Of a stretch of 6,082 bases of DNA, positions 1-5,941 are shown one piece after another (position 1 is the first letter of the stretch; the number at the start of each line of letters is the position of its first letter). The DNA lies in the NCBI GenBank assembly GCA_946055715.1, contig CAMGGT010000066.1:1-6082 (forward strand), read 5' to 3'. This DNA is from an uncultured Clostridia bacterium (GTDB taxonomy: Bacteria > Bacillota > Clostridia > Oscillospirales > CAG-272). The notes under the pieces are model-generated. The model was not told where the DNA came from. It worked only from the letters and a program-made list of their open reading frames with translations, and searched no databases. The position numbers were made by a program, and so were the translations under genes.

Positions 1-1050
1 GTCCTCGGCAGAGTAGTCCCACGAGCCCACCAGGTTGATCTCTTTGTTGCACATGGCAAAATGCGGGTTGATCTCGTAGGTGCCGTTGTTGACGAAGAAG
101 CCCATTTCGCACAGGCCGCCGCCGCGGCGTATGTACTCGAAGATGTCCTTTGCGGCCGCGGGTGCCCCCGTGCATTGGAAGGCAAAGTCCGCGCCCACGC
201 CGTTGGCCGCCGACTTGACGATGGCCACTCTCTTTTCCAGCGTGTCTGCTTCTCTGAAGTTGATGACGGTCTTGACTCCCAGCCGACGGGCCATATCCAG
301 CCGTTTGGGCGTGCCGTCGATGGCGATGATGTGGTTGATGCCCGCGGCGCGAAGCACGGCGCACATCATCAGTCCCACAGGGCCAAGCCCCTGGATCAGC
401 ACGCGGGAATTGAAGTTCATCAGCCCCGTGCTGTTGGCGCGGTTGTAGGCGTGCACGCACACGCAGGCCAGCTCCAGCAGCATGCGCTCGTCCAGATCCA
501 GGTCGTTGACCCGGAAGTAGGTGGCGCCTTTGGCGCGGATGAGCAGGTGGGAGGCAAACCAGCCGTTGAGGGGCTGGGCGTCGTTGTGGCCGATGAGGCC
601 GAACACCCCCTGCTTGTCGCAGAGGTTGGTGGTGGCGGGGTGCATGCGGCAGATGTGGCACTCGCCGCAGCTGATGACGGAGGTCACCAGCTTGTCGCCC
701 ACTTTCAGCGGGTTGCCGGCGGTGTCGCAGGTGACATTTTTGCCCATGGCCAGGATCTCACCCGTGCCCTCGTGCCCCAGCACAACGGGGATGAGGCCGA
801 AGGGGTCACCCTTCCATTCGTGTACGTCCGTGCCGCACACACCGCACCCCTCCACCTTCACCAGGATGTCGTCATCCTCAAGGTCGGGGATGGGAAATTC
901 TTTGACCTCGATCTTCTTTTTGTCGGTCAGCATAGCCACTTTGGCCGTTTTGGGCAGCGCAGCCGCGGATGCGGCGGGTGCAGGGGTGCGCTCGATGTCG
1001 CACAGCACCTGCCGTACGATGCGCTCAATTTGGGAAGCGTTGATTTCCAT
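1..1050 (-). CDS. Zinc-dependent alcohol dehydrogenase (MDR family) with N-terminal BMC encapsulation peptide, 3' end outside window
   Basis: The first 350 residues are visible; no stop is reached before the window edge. The ATG follows an AAGGAG site (1060-1065) with a 9-nt spacer. Residues 1-20 form an amphipathic helix of the encapsulation type, followed by an Ala/Pro-rich linker (about 22-34). The medium-chain dehydrogenase catalytic domain then shows Cys72 in GCGVCGTDVH and His93-Glu94 in GHEGTGE as catalytic zinc ligands, and Cys128, Cys131, Cys134 and Cys144 as the structural zinc lobe. The Rossmann motif GLGPVG is at 221-226, and Asp245 at the end of the second strand favours NAD(H) over NADP(H). 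By family it interconverts an aldehyde and an alcohol. In this context I infer reduction of propionaldehyde or a similar aldehyde inside a shell, regenerating NAD+ for the upstream aldehyde dehydrogenase. The exact substrate is unknown; threonine- or sorbitol-dehydrogenase-like relatives share these motifs. Confidence 0.9.
   Translation of the reverse strand, partial: MEINASQIERIVRQVLCDIERTPAPAASAAALPKTAKVAMLTDKKKIEVKEFPIPDLEDDDILVKVEGCGVCGTDVHEWKGDPFGLIPVVLGHEGTGEILAMGKNVTCDTAGNPLKVGDKLVTSVISCGECHICRMHPATTNLCDKQGVFGLIGHNDAQPLNGWFASHLLIRAKGATYFRVNDLDLDERMLLELACVCVHAYNRANSTGLMNFNSRVLIQGLGPVGLMMCAVLRAAGINHIIAIDGTPKRLDMARRLGVKTVINFREADTLEKRVAIVKSAANGVGADFAFQCTGAPAAAKDIFEYIRRGGGLCEMGFFVNNGTYEINPHFAMCNKEINLVGSWDYSAED
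991..1050 (-). other. Putative encapsulation peptide of the alcohol dehydrogenase (residues 1-20)
   Basis: The N-terminus MEINASQIERIVRQVLCDIE has hydrophobic residues at i, i+3/4 and i+7 positions (Ile8, Ile11, Val12, Val15, Leu16, Ile19) with polar and charged residues between, and precedes a flexible Ala/Pro linker. It closely resembles the N-terminus of the neighbouring aldehyde dehydrogenase (INxxxxQIxRVVxxVL pattern). Such helices are known to direct enzymes to BMC shells. Typical zinc dehydrogenases lack this extension. Confidence 0.8.
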
Positions 1051-1059
1051 GTCTGTTGT

Positions 1060-1065
1060 CTCCTT
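1060..1065 (-). promoter_or_regulatory. Shine-Dalgarno site of the alcohol dehydrogenase
   Basis: AAGGAG on the minus strand, 9 nt before the ATG at 1050. It fixes the start upstream of the encapsulation peptide and so supports the N-terminal extension being translated. Confidence 0.8.
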
Positions 1066-1075
1066 TTCGGTGACC

Positions 1076-1107
1076 GACCCCACAGGCCATTTGGCCTTTG
1101 GGGGGTC
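1076..1107 (-). other. Intercistronic stem-loop between aldehyde and alcohol dehydrogenase genes
   Basis: GACCCC-ACA-GGCC, a 4-nt ATTT loop, then GGCC-TTTGG-GGGGTC form an imperfect stem with perfect GGCC/GGCC inner and GACCCC/GGGGTC outer pairing. It overlaps the TGA stop of the aldehyde dehydrogenase. On the minus-strand transcript no U-tract follows (the next bases lead into the AAAAGGAG ribosome site), so it does not look like an intrinsic terminator. An mRNA processing or stability element tuning the downstream dehydrogenase is plausible. Confidence 0.55.
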
Positions 1108-2557
1108 AGATAATGCGGAAGCTGTCTGCCATCACACAGCGACGCAGGCGGGTATAAGAGCGGGCGGAGGTGATGCCCTCCCCCGTGGGGCCTGCGATGG
1201 TGAAGGTGGTGTGCCCCTCGCCGCCGAAGCCGATGCCGGCATAGGAGGGGGCGTTTTTGACAAAGATGGTGGTCTCCACCGCGCGGGCAAAGCGGGTCAG
1301 TCGCTCCACATTCTTTGAATGCATGTGCGCGCTGTGGCGGCGGCCGTGTTCCGCTTTCACGGCCAGGTCGATGGCCTCGTCTATGTCTGCCACCCGCACG
1401 ATGGGCAGAATGGGCATCATCAGCTCTTCCTGCACGAAGGGATGCTCAAAGGGTGTCTCGCAGATGATACAGCGGATCTCGTCGCCCACCGTCACACCGA
1501 TCTTGGCAAGCAGGACCTTGGCATCCCGTCCCACGCACTCTCGGTTGACCATCTTTTTGGCCACGCCGGTGCGGGGGTCTGTCTTTTCTGTCAGCACGAT
1601 GGCGGCAAGTTGGTCTGCCTGTTCCCGCGTGATCTGATACGATCCGGCGCGGAGCATGCCGTCGATCAGCTCGTCTGCCACAGAGTCAAAGACAAACACC
1701 TCTTTTTCGGCAATGCAGGGAAGGTTGTTGTCGAAGGTGCAGCCGTCGATGATGTCCCTGGCCGCCTTCTGAATGTCGGCCGTGTCGTCCACGATGACAG
1801 GGGGATTGCCCGCCCCCGCGCCGATGGCCTTTTTGCCGGAGGAAAGCACGGCCTTTACCACGCCGGGGCCGCCGGTGCAGACCAGAAGCCGTATGGACGG
1901 GTGCTTATACATGATGTCTGCCGTCTCAAGCGTGGGTTTGGCCACCGATGCCACCAGCACTTTTGGGCCGCCCGCCTCAAAGACCGCGCGGTTGACCAGG
2001 TCCACCGCATAGTTGGAGGTGGCAATGGCGCCGGGGTGGGGGTTGAACACCACCCCGTTTCCGGCGGCGATCATCCCCATGCTGTTGCAGATGACCGTCT
2101 CGGAGGGGTTGGTGGAGGGGGTGATGGCACCCACCACGCCGAAGGGGGCCATTTCGGTGAGGGTCAGGCCGTGGTCGCCGGTGCGCACCGTGGGCACGAT
2201 GTCTTCTGTGCCGGGCGTTTTGTCTGCCACCAGCAGGTGCTTGGCCGTCTTGTGGTCCACGCGGCCCATTTTGGTCTCGCTTACCCCCAGCTCTGCCATG
2301 ACGGCGGCTTCTTCTCTGGTTTTCTGCCGAATGGCGGAGATGAGTTTTTCGCGCATTTCCACCGTCATGGAGCGGATGGCCTTATAGCCCGCCTCGGCCG
2401 CGGCAATGGCCTCCGGCATGCTCTCAAACACGCCGACAAACGGCCGTCCCTTAAAAGAACGGGCATCATATTCCGCTGTGACGGGGGCGGTACGTACCTC
2501 TTTCAAAACCGATTCGACCACCCGATTGATCTGCGCTTCTGTCCAGTTGATCGTCAT
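1106..2557 (-). CDS. CoA-acylating aldehyde dehydrogenase, PduP/EutE family, with N-terminal encapsulation peptide
   Basis: This 483-residue enzyme has the usual PduP/EutE length. It oxidises an aldehyde (propionaldehyde, acetaldehyde or possibly lactaldehyde) with NAD+ and CoA to acyl-CoA. Residues 1-22 are an encapsulation-type helix, followed by a linker to about residue 35. Family landmarks are TPSTNPSETV (147-156, with the conserved Asn150), FNPHP (171-175), CTGGPGVV (227-234), GAGAGNPP (246-253), the catalytic Cys281 in DNNLPCIAEKEV, HSAHMHS (408-414), GHTTFTIAGPTGEG (448-461) and the terminal RRCVMADSFRI. The ATG is preceded by AAGAAAGG at 7-nt spacing. It starts 24 bp after the aldolase stop and ends 56 bp before the alcohol dehydrogenase start, so the three are probably one transcript. 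Its NADH would be re-oxidised by the adjacent alcohol dehydrogenase. Substrate preference cannot be read from the sequence. Confidence 0.95.
   Translation of the reverse strand: MTINWTEAQINRVVESVLKEVRTAPVTAEYDARSFKGRPFVGVFESMPEAIAAAEAGYKAIRSMTVEMREKLISAIRQKTREEAAVMAELGVSETKMGRVDHKTAKHLLVADKTPGTEDIVPTVRTGDHGLTLTEMAPFGVVGAITPSTNPSETVICNSMGMIAAGNGVVFNPHPGAIATSNYAVDLVNRAVFEAGGPKVLVASVAKPTLETADIMYKHPSIRLLVCTGGPGVVKAVLSSGKKAIGAGAGNPPVIVDDTADIQKAARDIIDGCTFDNNLPCIAEKEVFVFDSVADELIDGMLRAGSYQITREQADQLAAIVLTEKTDPRTGVAKKMVNRECVGRDAKVLLAKIGVTVGDEIRCIICETPFEHPFVQEELMMPILPIVRVADIDEAIDLAVKAEHGRRHSAHMHSKNVERLTRFARAVETTIFVKNAPSYAGIGFGGEGHTTFTIAGPTGEGITSARSYTRLRRCVMADSFRII
2492..2557 (-). other. Putative encapsulation peptide of the aldehyde dehydrogenase (residues 1-22)
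   Basis: MTINWTEAQINRVVESVLKE and the next two residues form an amphipathic helix (Ile10, Val13, Val14, Val17, Leu18, Val21) followed by a short linker before the catalytic domain. PduP-type enzymes in other BMCs are known to carry an N-terminal targeting helix of this kind, and the pattern matches the alcohol dehydrogenase extension in this window. Confidence 0.85.
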
Positions 2558-2581
2558 ATCGGAACCTTTCTTATGCGGGCG

Positions 2582-3394
2582 TCATTTGCCCAAAGCGGCC
2601 ATGACGCGGCGGGTGATCTCGGCCACAAGGTCGCTGTCTGCGCTCTTGCTCTCCCCGCAGGTGCAGGCAGTGCTTTCTTTGCGCAGGTTGTCTTTGCAGC
2701 GGCAGTTTTCGGTGCCGAGATTGGCGCACTTCTTGCAGCCGGGGTGACGGCCGGGCATATTGAATTTTTTGCGCAGTTCCATCAGCTTTTCCAGCTCGGC
2801 GCAGGGGATCTCCTCCACGCCGCCCAGCTGACGGGCATACATGCAGATCTTGGCGTTGAACTCCACTTCCTCCATGACGAAGATGGCCTTTTTGAGGTCA
2901 CAGCCGACGGTCAGCGCGCCGTGGTTTTTGAGCATGAAGGCGTCGTGGGTCTGAATGTAGGGCATCAGCGAATCCGGGATCTCCATGGTGGAGGGGGTGC
3001 CGTATTCGCAGGTGGGCACATCCCCCAGCGACAGCACGGCCTCGGGCAGTATGTACTGGTTCAGCGGGATGCCCGCCACGGTGAAGGCGGTGGCCACAGG
3101 CGGGTGGGCATGCACCACGGCGCGGACATCGGGGCGCTCGCGGTAGACGCGCAGGTGCATTTTGATCTCGCTCGACGGGTTGAGCTTGCCCTCCAGCTTG
3201 TTGCCGTTGGCGTCGATCTTGATGATCATGTCCGGGGTCATAAAGCCCTTGGACACGCCGGTGGGGGTGCAGTAATACTCATTGTCGCTGACCTTGACCG
3301 AAATGTTGCCGTCGTTTGCGGCCACAAAGCCGTTTTCATACACGCGGCGACCCATTTCGCAGATCTCTTTTTTGATCTCGTAGGGTGATTGCAT
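2582..3394 (-). CDS. Class II (zinc) aldolase, fuculose/rhamnulose-phosphate type, with Cys-rich linker and C-terminal encapsulation peptide
   Basis: A 270-residue protein of the FucA/AraD (class II aldolase/adducin) family, which cleaves a ketose-1-phosphate such as L-fuculose-1-P into DHAP and lactaldehyde. Zinc and catalytic residues are Glu76, His95, His97 and His158, with the same spacing as Glu73/His92/His94/His155 of E. coli FucA. DGNIS (28-32) and TPTGVSKG (43-50) form the phosphate-binding loops. The aldolase domain ends near residue 212. It is followed by a linker with six cysteines (220, 223, 231, 233, 244, 246) and an amphipathic C-terminal helix (about 253-269), so the protein is some 55 residues longer than FucA (about 215). 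I chose the ATG at 3394 because AGAAAGGA lies 8 nt upstream; the ATG at 3421 adds nine residues but lacks a ribosome site. It leads the tight aldolase-aldehyde dehydrogenase-alcohol dehydrogenase block. The natural sugar phosphate (fuculose, rhamnulose or another) is inferred, not proven. Confidence 0.92.
   Translation of the reverse strand: MQSPYEIKKEICEMGRRVYENGFVAANDGNISVKVSDNEYYCTPTGVSKGFMTPDMIIKIDANGNKLEGKLNPSSEIKMHLRVYRERPDVRAVVHAHPPVATAFTVAGIPLNQYILPEAVLSLGDVPTCEYGTPSTMEIPDSLMPYIQTHDAFMLKNHGALTVGCDLKKAIFVMEEVEFNAKICMYARQLGGVEEIPCAELEKLMELRKKFNMPGRHPGCKKCANLGTENCRCKDNLRKESTACTCGESKSADSDLVAEITRRVMAALGK
2585..2644 (-). other. Putative C-terminal encapsulation peptide of the aldolase (residues 251-270)
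   Basis: The tail SADSDLVAEITRRVMAALGK places Leu256, Val257, Ile260, Val264, Met265 and Leu268 on one helix face with charged residues opposite, at the very end of the protein after a flexible linker. C-terminal targeting helices are known on class II aldolases of BMC loci. The tail has no counterpart in cytosolic FucA. Confidence 0.85.
2657..2737 (-). other. Cysteine-rich linker in the aldolase (residues 220-246)
   Basis: Six cysteines fall within 27 residues in the arrangement C-x2-C-x7-C-x1-C-x10-C-x1-C, rich in Lys/Arg/Asn and lacking hydrophobic core residues. It sits between the aldolase fold and the encapsulation helix. The pattern suggests metal binding (zinc or iron-sulfur) or disulfide cross-linking. 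The function is not assigned. Confidence 0.6.
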
Positions 3395-3402
3395 GGTGTG
3401 TT

Positions 3403-3410
3403 TCCTTTCT
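3403..3410 (-). promoter_or_regulatory. Shine-Dalgarno site that decides the aldolase start
   Basis: AGAAAGGA on the minus strand, 8 nt before the ATG at 3394. The alternative in-frame ATG at 3421 has no purine-rich site at a suitable distance, so the shorter 270-residue protein is preferred. Confidence 0.75.
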
Positions 3411-3500
3411 TTATAAGGCATTCTTTTGATTCTTCATCGTTTTGTGCCCGCCGGGCGGGGAGAGGGGGGCAAAAGCGGGATGCATTTGCCTGCCCTGCCC

Positions 3501-3539
3501 GGCCGTCCGGCGCGAAAACCGGGAAGCGGGCGACCGGCC
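3501..3539 (-). other. GC-rich imperfect hairpin in the ackA-aldolase gap
   Basis: The gap of 166 bp after ackA contains GGCCG-TC paired with GA-CCGGCC (outer arms 3501-3507 and 3532-3539) and an inner CCGG/CCGG stem with an 8-nt loop (3507-3522). No T-run follows on the minus-strand side, so it is not a standard rho-independent terminator. It may be a structured spacer that lowers read-through or protects the mRNA. The rest of the gap is GC-rich with no credible ORF or strong promoter. Confidence 0.35.
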
Positions 3540-3560
3540 TGCGCTATGTGTGGGGCGGGC

Positions 3561-4757
3561 TTATGCCTGCGCCAGGCGGTAGGTGTCCAGCGCGATCATA
3601 TACTCCTCGTCTGTGGGCAGAGACAGGGTGGTCACGGCGGCGCCGGGCACGCTCATGTCGCAGAACTGTCCGCGCGGGGTGGAGAGGTTCTTTTCGTCGT
3701 CGATCTCCACACCGAGGAAGCCCAGGCGGCGGCAGATCTCGGAGCGCACGACCGCGTCGTTCTCGCCGATGCCGGCGGTGAACACCAGCACATCCAGGCC
3801 GTCCATTTCGGCGGCGTAAGCGCCGATGATCTTGACGATGTTGTGATAGAGGATCTCCATGGCCAGGTGGGCGCGCTCGTTGCCCTCTTTTTCGGCGATC
3901 ATCACCTCACGGCAGTCGGGAGAGATGCCCGAAACACCCAGCAGACCCGATTTGCGGTTGAGAATGTCGTCCATTTCGTCCGGGGTCAGCGACAGCTGCT
4001 TCATCAGGTAGGTGACAATGGTGGGGTCGATGGTGCCGGAGCGCGTGCCCATCGGCAGACCCTCCTGCGGGGTGAAGCCCATGGAGGTGTCCACGCACAC
4101 GCCGCCGTCAATGGCCGAGATAGAAGAGCCGTTGCCCAGATGGCAGGTGATCATTTTGAGTTCGCTGAGATCCTTTTGCAGGTATTCCGCGGCCTTCATG
4201 GACACATAGCGGTGCGAGGTGCCGTGGAAGCCATAGCGGCGGATCTTGTAGGTCTCGTAGTATTCGTACGGAAGGGCATACACATAGGAGCTGGCAGGCA
4301 TGCGGCTGTAGAAAGAGGTGTCAAACACGCCCACCTGCGGGATGCCGGGCAGCAGTTTTTCGCAGGCGTCCAGCCCCTTCAGCGCGGGCGGGCCGTGCAG
4401 GGGGTTGATGCCCACGATGGAAGCAAGGTAGGCCTTTTCTTTTTCGCCCAGAATGGTGGATTCTTTCAGCTCGCCGCCGTGGGCAAAACGGTGACCGACA
4501 GCGCCGATCTCGGAAATGTCGGCCAGCACCCCCAGCTCGGGGTCGACCAGCAATTTCAGCACCAGCGCGATGGCATCATCATGGGTGCCCAGGGGGACAT
4601 TTGCCTTGTAGGGATCTTTTCCCGGGCGTTTGAGCGTCACCACGCCGTCCACGCCGATGCGGTCGCACAGCCCTTTCGCAATGACAGCGCCGGTGTCCAT
4701 GTCGAACACCTGGTACTTCAGCGAAGAAGAACCGGCATTGATCACAAGGATCTTCAT
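3561..4757 (-). CDS. ackA: Acetate kinase (acetate/propionate kinase)
   Basis: Full-length at 398 residues, typical for AckA. It transfers phosphate between acyl-phosphate and ADP, giving ATP and acetate (or propionate), in the cytosol. The N-terminal NAGSSSLKYQ holds Asn7, Ser10, Ser12 and Lys14. GHRFAHGGE contains Arg90, FDTSFYSRMP contains Asp146, and YGFHGTSHRYVS contains His178. CHLGNGSSISAI and MGTRSGTIDPT (Arg239) follow, then FTAGIGEN (327-333) and PTDEE (Glu384). All catalytic positions known from Methanosarcina acetate kinase appear present. The start is supported by AAAGGAG (4765-4771) 7 nt upstream. It has no encapsulation-type extension, so it should act outside the shell. Placement between the regulator and the BMC enzymes suggests it harvests ATP from acyl-phosphate produced from the aldehyde dehydrogenase product. 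The phosphotransacylase needed in between (PduL or Pta) is not in the window. Acetate versus propionate preference cannot be told. Confidence 0.97.
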   Translation of the reverse strand: MKILVINAGSSSLKYQVFDMDTGAVIAKGLCDRIGVDGVVTLKRPGKDPYKANVPLGTHDDAIALVLKLLVDPELGVLADISEIGAVGHRFAHGGELKESTILGEKEKAYLASIVGINPLHGPPALKGLDACEKLLPGIPQVGVFDTSFYSRMPASSYVYALPYEYYETYKIRRYGFHGTSHRYVSMKAAEYLQKDLSELKMITCHLGNGSSISAIDGGVCVDTSMGFTPQEGLPMGTRSGTIDPTIVTYLMKQLSLTPDEMDDILNRKSGLLGVSGISPDCREVMIAEKEGNERAHLAMEILYHNIVKIIGAYAAEMDGLDVLVFTAGIGENDAVVRSEICRRLGFLGVEIDDEKNLSTPRGQFCDMSVPGAAVTTLSLPTDEEYMIALDTYRLAQA

Positions 4758-4996
4758 GTTGTTTCTCCTTTGATGTATATATATTTTTTATCGGGATTCC
4801 TGTATTTTGTACCCTGCTTGCCCATCATCGGGCAGAAGAATTGTTGGGCAGAAGGCCATGCTTTTATGCGTCCTGCCCCGCCCCGGGGGATTGCCGGGGA
4901 GAGTGAAGACGGCGCGGGGCAGAACCGGCGGGAAGCGGTGCCGTGCGGCCCGCAACCGATGCCGAAAGCGGAACTGCCCCCGGGCATACGGAAAGG
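4758..4996 (-). other. 239-bp rpiR-ackA intergenic region with hairpin and short direct repeats
   Basis: No ORF here is convincing. A GC-rich hairpin (CCCCGG at 4881-4886, 7-nt loop, CCGGGG at 4894-4899) lacks a following T-run on the minus strand, so it is not a canonical terminator and read-through from the regulator gene to ackA is possible. GGGCAGAAG occurs twice (4830-4838 and 4846-4854, 16 bp apart), with a third partial copy GGGCAGAA at 4917-4924. No function is assigned to these repeats. Confidence 0.45.
4765..4771 (-). promoter_or_regulatory. ackA: Shine-Dalgarno site of ackA, preceded by an AT-rich leader
   Basis: AAAGGAG on the minus strand, 7 nt from the ATG. Immediately upstream (4772-4812) lies an AT-rich tract with alternating TATATATA and a TACAAAAT element, in contrast to the GC-rich remainder of the gap. 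It may contain an internal promoter, but I find no matching -35. Confidence 0.7.
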
Positions 4997-5839
4997 TCAA
5001 TCCAGCAGACGCTTGGAGGCCAGCTCCCCGGCGTTCTCCGACAGGTACTTTTCACGCAGGGCGGCAGAGCGCGACACCACATGGTAACACACGGCGTCCA
5101 CCACCATCTGGCGGGCGATGTGAGAAGAGAGGCGCAGAGCGCTGTGGCGGGTCTCTTCCGTGTCTGTCAGCAGCACGATGTCTGCCGCGCGGATGATGGG
5201 CGAATGTTCCGTGCCGGTAATGCAGACGGTGGTGGCACCGTTGAGGCGGGCGGAGCGCAGGGCCTCCACCACATCCTTCGATGCCCCCGACTGAGAAATG
5301 CCCACCACAACATCCCCCGGCCCCACAAACGAAACGGCAACGGCCTGCAGGTGGGTGTCAGAATAGGCGGTGGCACAGCAGCCCGCGCGCAACAGCTTGC
5401 CGGCCATGTCGTCCGCCACGGAAGCGGAGGTACCAAGGCCGATCAGCACGATCTTGCCGGCATTTGCCAGGGCTTCGGAGGCCTCAGACAGCGCTTGCTC
5501 GGAGATGATCTTTTTGGTGCGTTCCAGCGACAGATAGGCATCGTTGCACACCTTGTCAAAGATCTCATAGCAGGTGTCTGTCTCACCGATGCTGGGCGAG
5601 ACGGTGGCGCGTGGGTCTTCCTGCGCGAGGGAGATCTTGAGGTCGGGATAGCCCGAAAAGCCCAGCCGCCGCGAGAACCGCGTGATGGTGGCCTCGCTGG
5701 AATGGGAACGCTGTGCCAACTCGGAAATGGAGAGCGGCGCCCGGATGTCCGGGCAGGAGAGCAGATAGTCGGCCACGCGCTTTTCGGAACTGCCCATTTC
5801 GCTGTATAACAGCTGTGCGCGCAAAAGTGTCCTGTTCAT
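4997..5839 (-). CDS. RpiR/MurR-family transcriptional regulator (HTH plus SIS domain)
   Basis: A 280-residue protein of normal family length. Residues 1-75 form the HTH_6 domain, with the recognition helix around ISELAQRSHSSEATITRFSR (38-57) followed by LGFSGYPDLK. Residues about 110-250 form a sugar-isomerase (SIS) domain with IGLGTSASVADDMAGKL (133-149) and GISQSGASKDVVEAL (180-194), whose Ser-rich loops bind phosphosugars in the family. There are no isomerase catalytic residues that would make it an enzyme. RpiR proteins repress or activate sugar-catabolic genes in response to a sugar phosphate. As first gene of the cluster it probably responds to the phosphosugar cleaved by the aldolase or to a downstream metabolite. 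The start is supported by AAAGGAGG (5850-5857) 10 nt upstream. The regulatory region upstream contains palindromes that could be its operators, suggesting autoregulation. Confidence 0.95.
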   Translation of the reverse strand: MNRTLLRAQLLYSEMGSSEKRVADYLLSCPDIRAPLSISELAQRSHSSEATITRFSRRLGFSGYPDLKISLAQEDPRATVSPSIGETDTCYEIFDKVCNDAYLSLERTKKIISEQALSEASEALANAGKIVLIGLGTSASVADDMAGKLLRAGCCATAYSDTHLQAVAVSFVGPGDVVVGISQSGASKDVVEALRSARLNGATTVCITGTEHSPIIRAADIVLLTDTEETRHSALRLSSHIARQMVVDAVCYHVVSRSAALREKYLSENAGELASKRLLD

Positions 5840-5904
5840 GCGGGTCTGCCCTCCTTTCCTTCCAAATGGCCGCAGATGGCTTTTGTGCCTGTCCGGGCTG
5901 ACAG

Positions 5905-5925
5905 TATTTTCAAAAAATGAAAATA
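5905..5925. promoter_or_regulatory. Candidate operator 1: perfect 8-bp palindrome arms
   Basis: TATTTTCA (5905-5912), a 5-bp A spacer, then TGAAAATA (5918-5925) form a perfect inverted repeat. Relative to the leftward promoter it lies about 10-30 bp downstream of the expected transcription start, a position that would block elongation. Binding by the neighbouring RpiR protein is inferred from location and symmetry only. Confidence 0.6.
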
Positions 5926-5931
5926 ATTTTC
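5919..5931. promoter_or_regulatory. Candidate operator 2: overlapping palindrome GAAAAT-A-ATTTTC
   Basis: A perfect 13-bp palindrome (6-bp arms, 1-bp centre) that shares its left arm with the first palindrome. The shared GAAAA/TTTTC half-site suggests one protein occupying alternative or cooperative positions. It lies immediately downstream of the expected transcription start of the leftward promoter. Confidence 0.5.
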
Positions 5932-5941
5932 GTCATTTTCC

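Noticed and set aside
61..1113. A 350-codon plus-strand open frame at the left edge
   Set aside because: It is the shadow of the zinc alcohol dehydrogenase on the minus strand, which has intact zinc and Rossmann motifs and a good ribosome site.
1319..3388. A 689-codon open frame on the plus strand opposite the dehydrogenase and aldolase genes
   Set aside because: It is antisense to two genes with full family motifs, is His/Gly/Val-rich without any recognisable domain, and arises from GC-rich third-position bias of the real genes.
3395..3421. Longer aldolase start at 3421 (nine extra residues)
   Set aside because: There is no Shine-Dalgarno at a proper distance, whereas AGAAAGGA is well placed before the ATG at 3394; the extra codons are this ribosome site translated.
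3411..3440. TATAAA upstream of the aldolase as an internal -10
   Set aside because: The matching -35 position (GATGAA) is poor, and the start would fall inside the Shine-Dalgarno, leaving no room for a leader.
4881..4899. Rho-independent terminator after rpiR
   Set aside because: The hairpin is GC-strong but no T-run follows on the minus-strand transcript.
4754..5000. Small minus-strand frames (70-77 codons) between rpiR and ackA
   Set aside because: They overlap the ackA start or the rpiR end, lack ribosome sites and have low-complexity Pro/Gly/Arg-rich products.
3426..5087. A 553-codon plus-strand open frame across ackA and its flanks
   Set aside because: It lies opposite acetate kinase, which is unmistakable; the composition is His/Gly/Ala-rich and no domain is visible.
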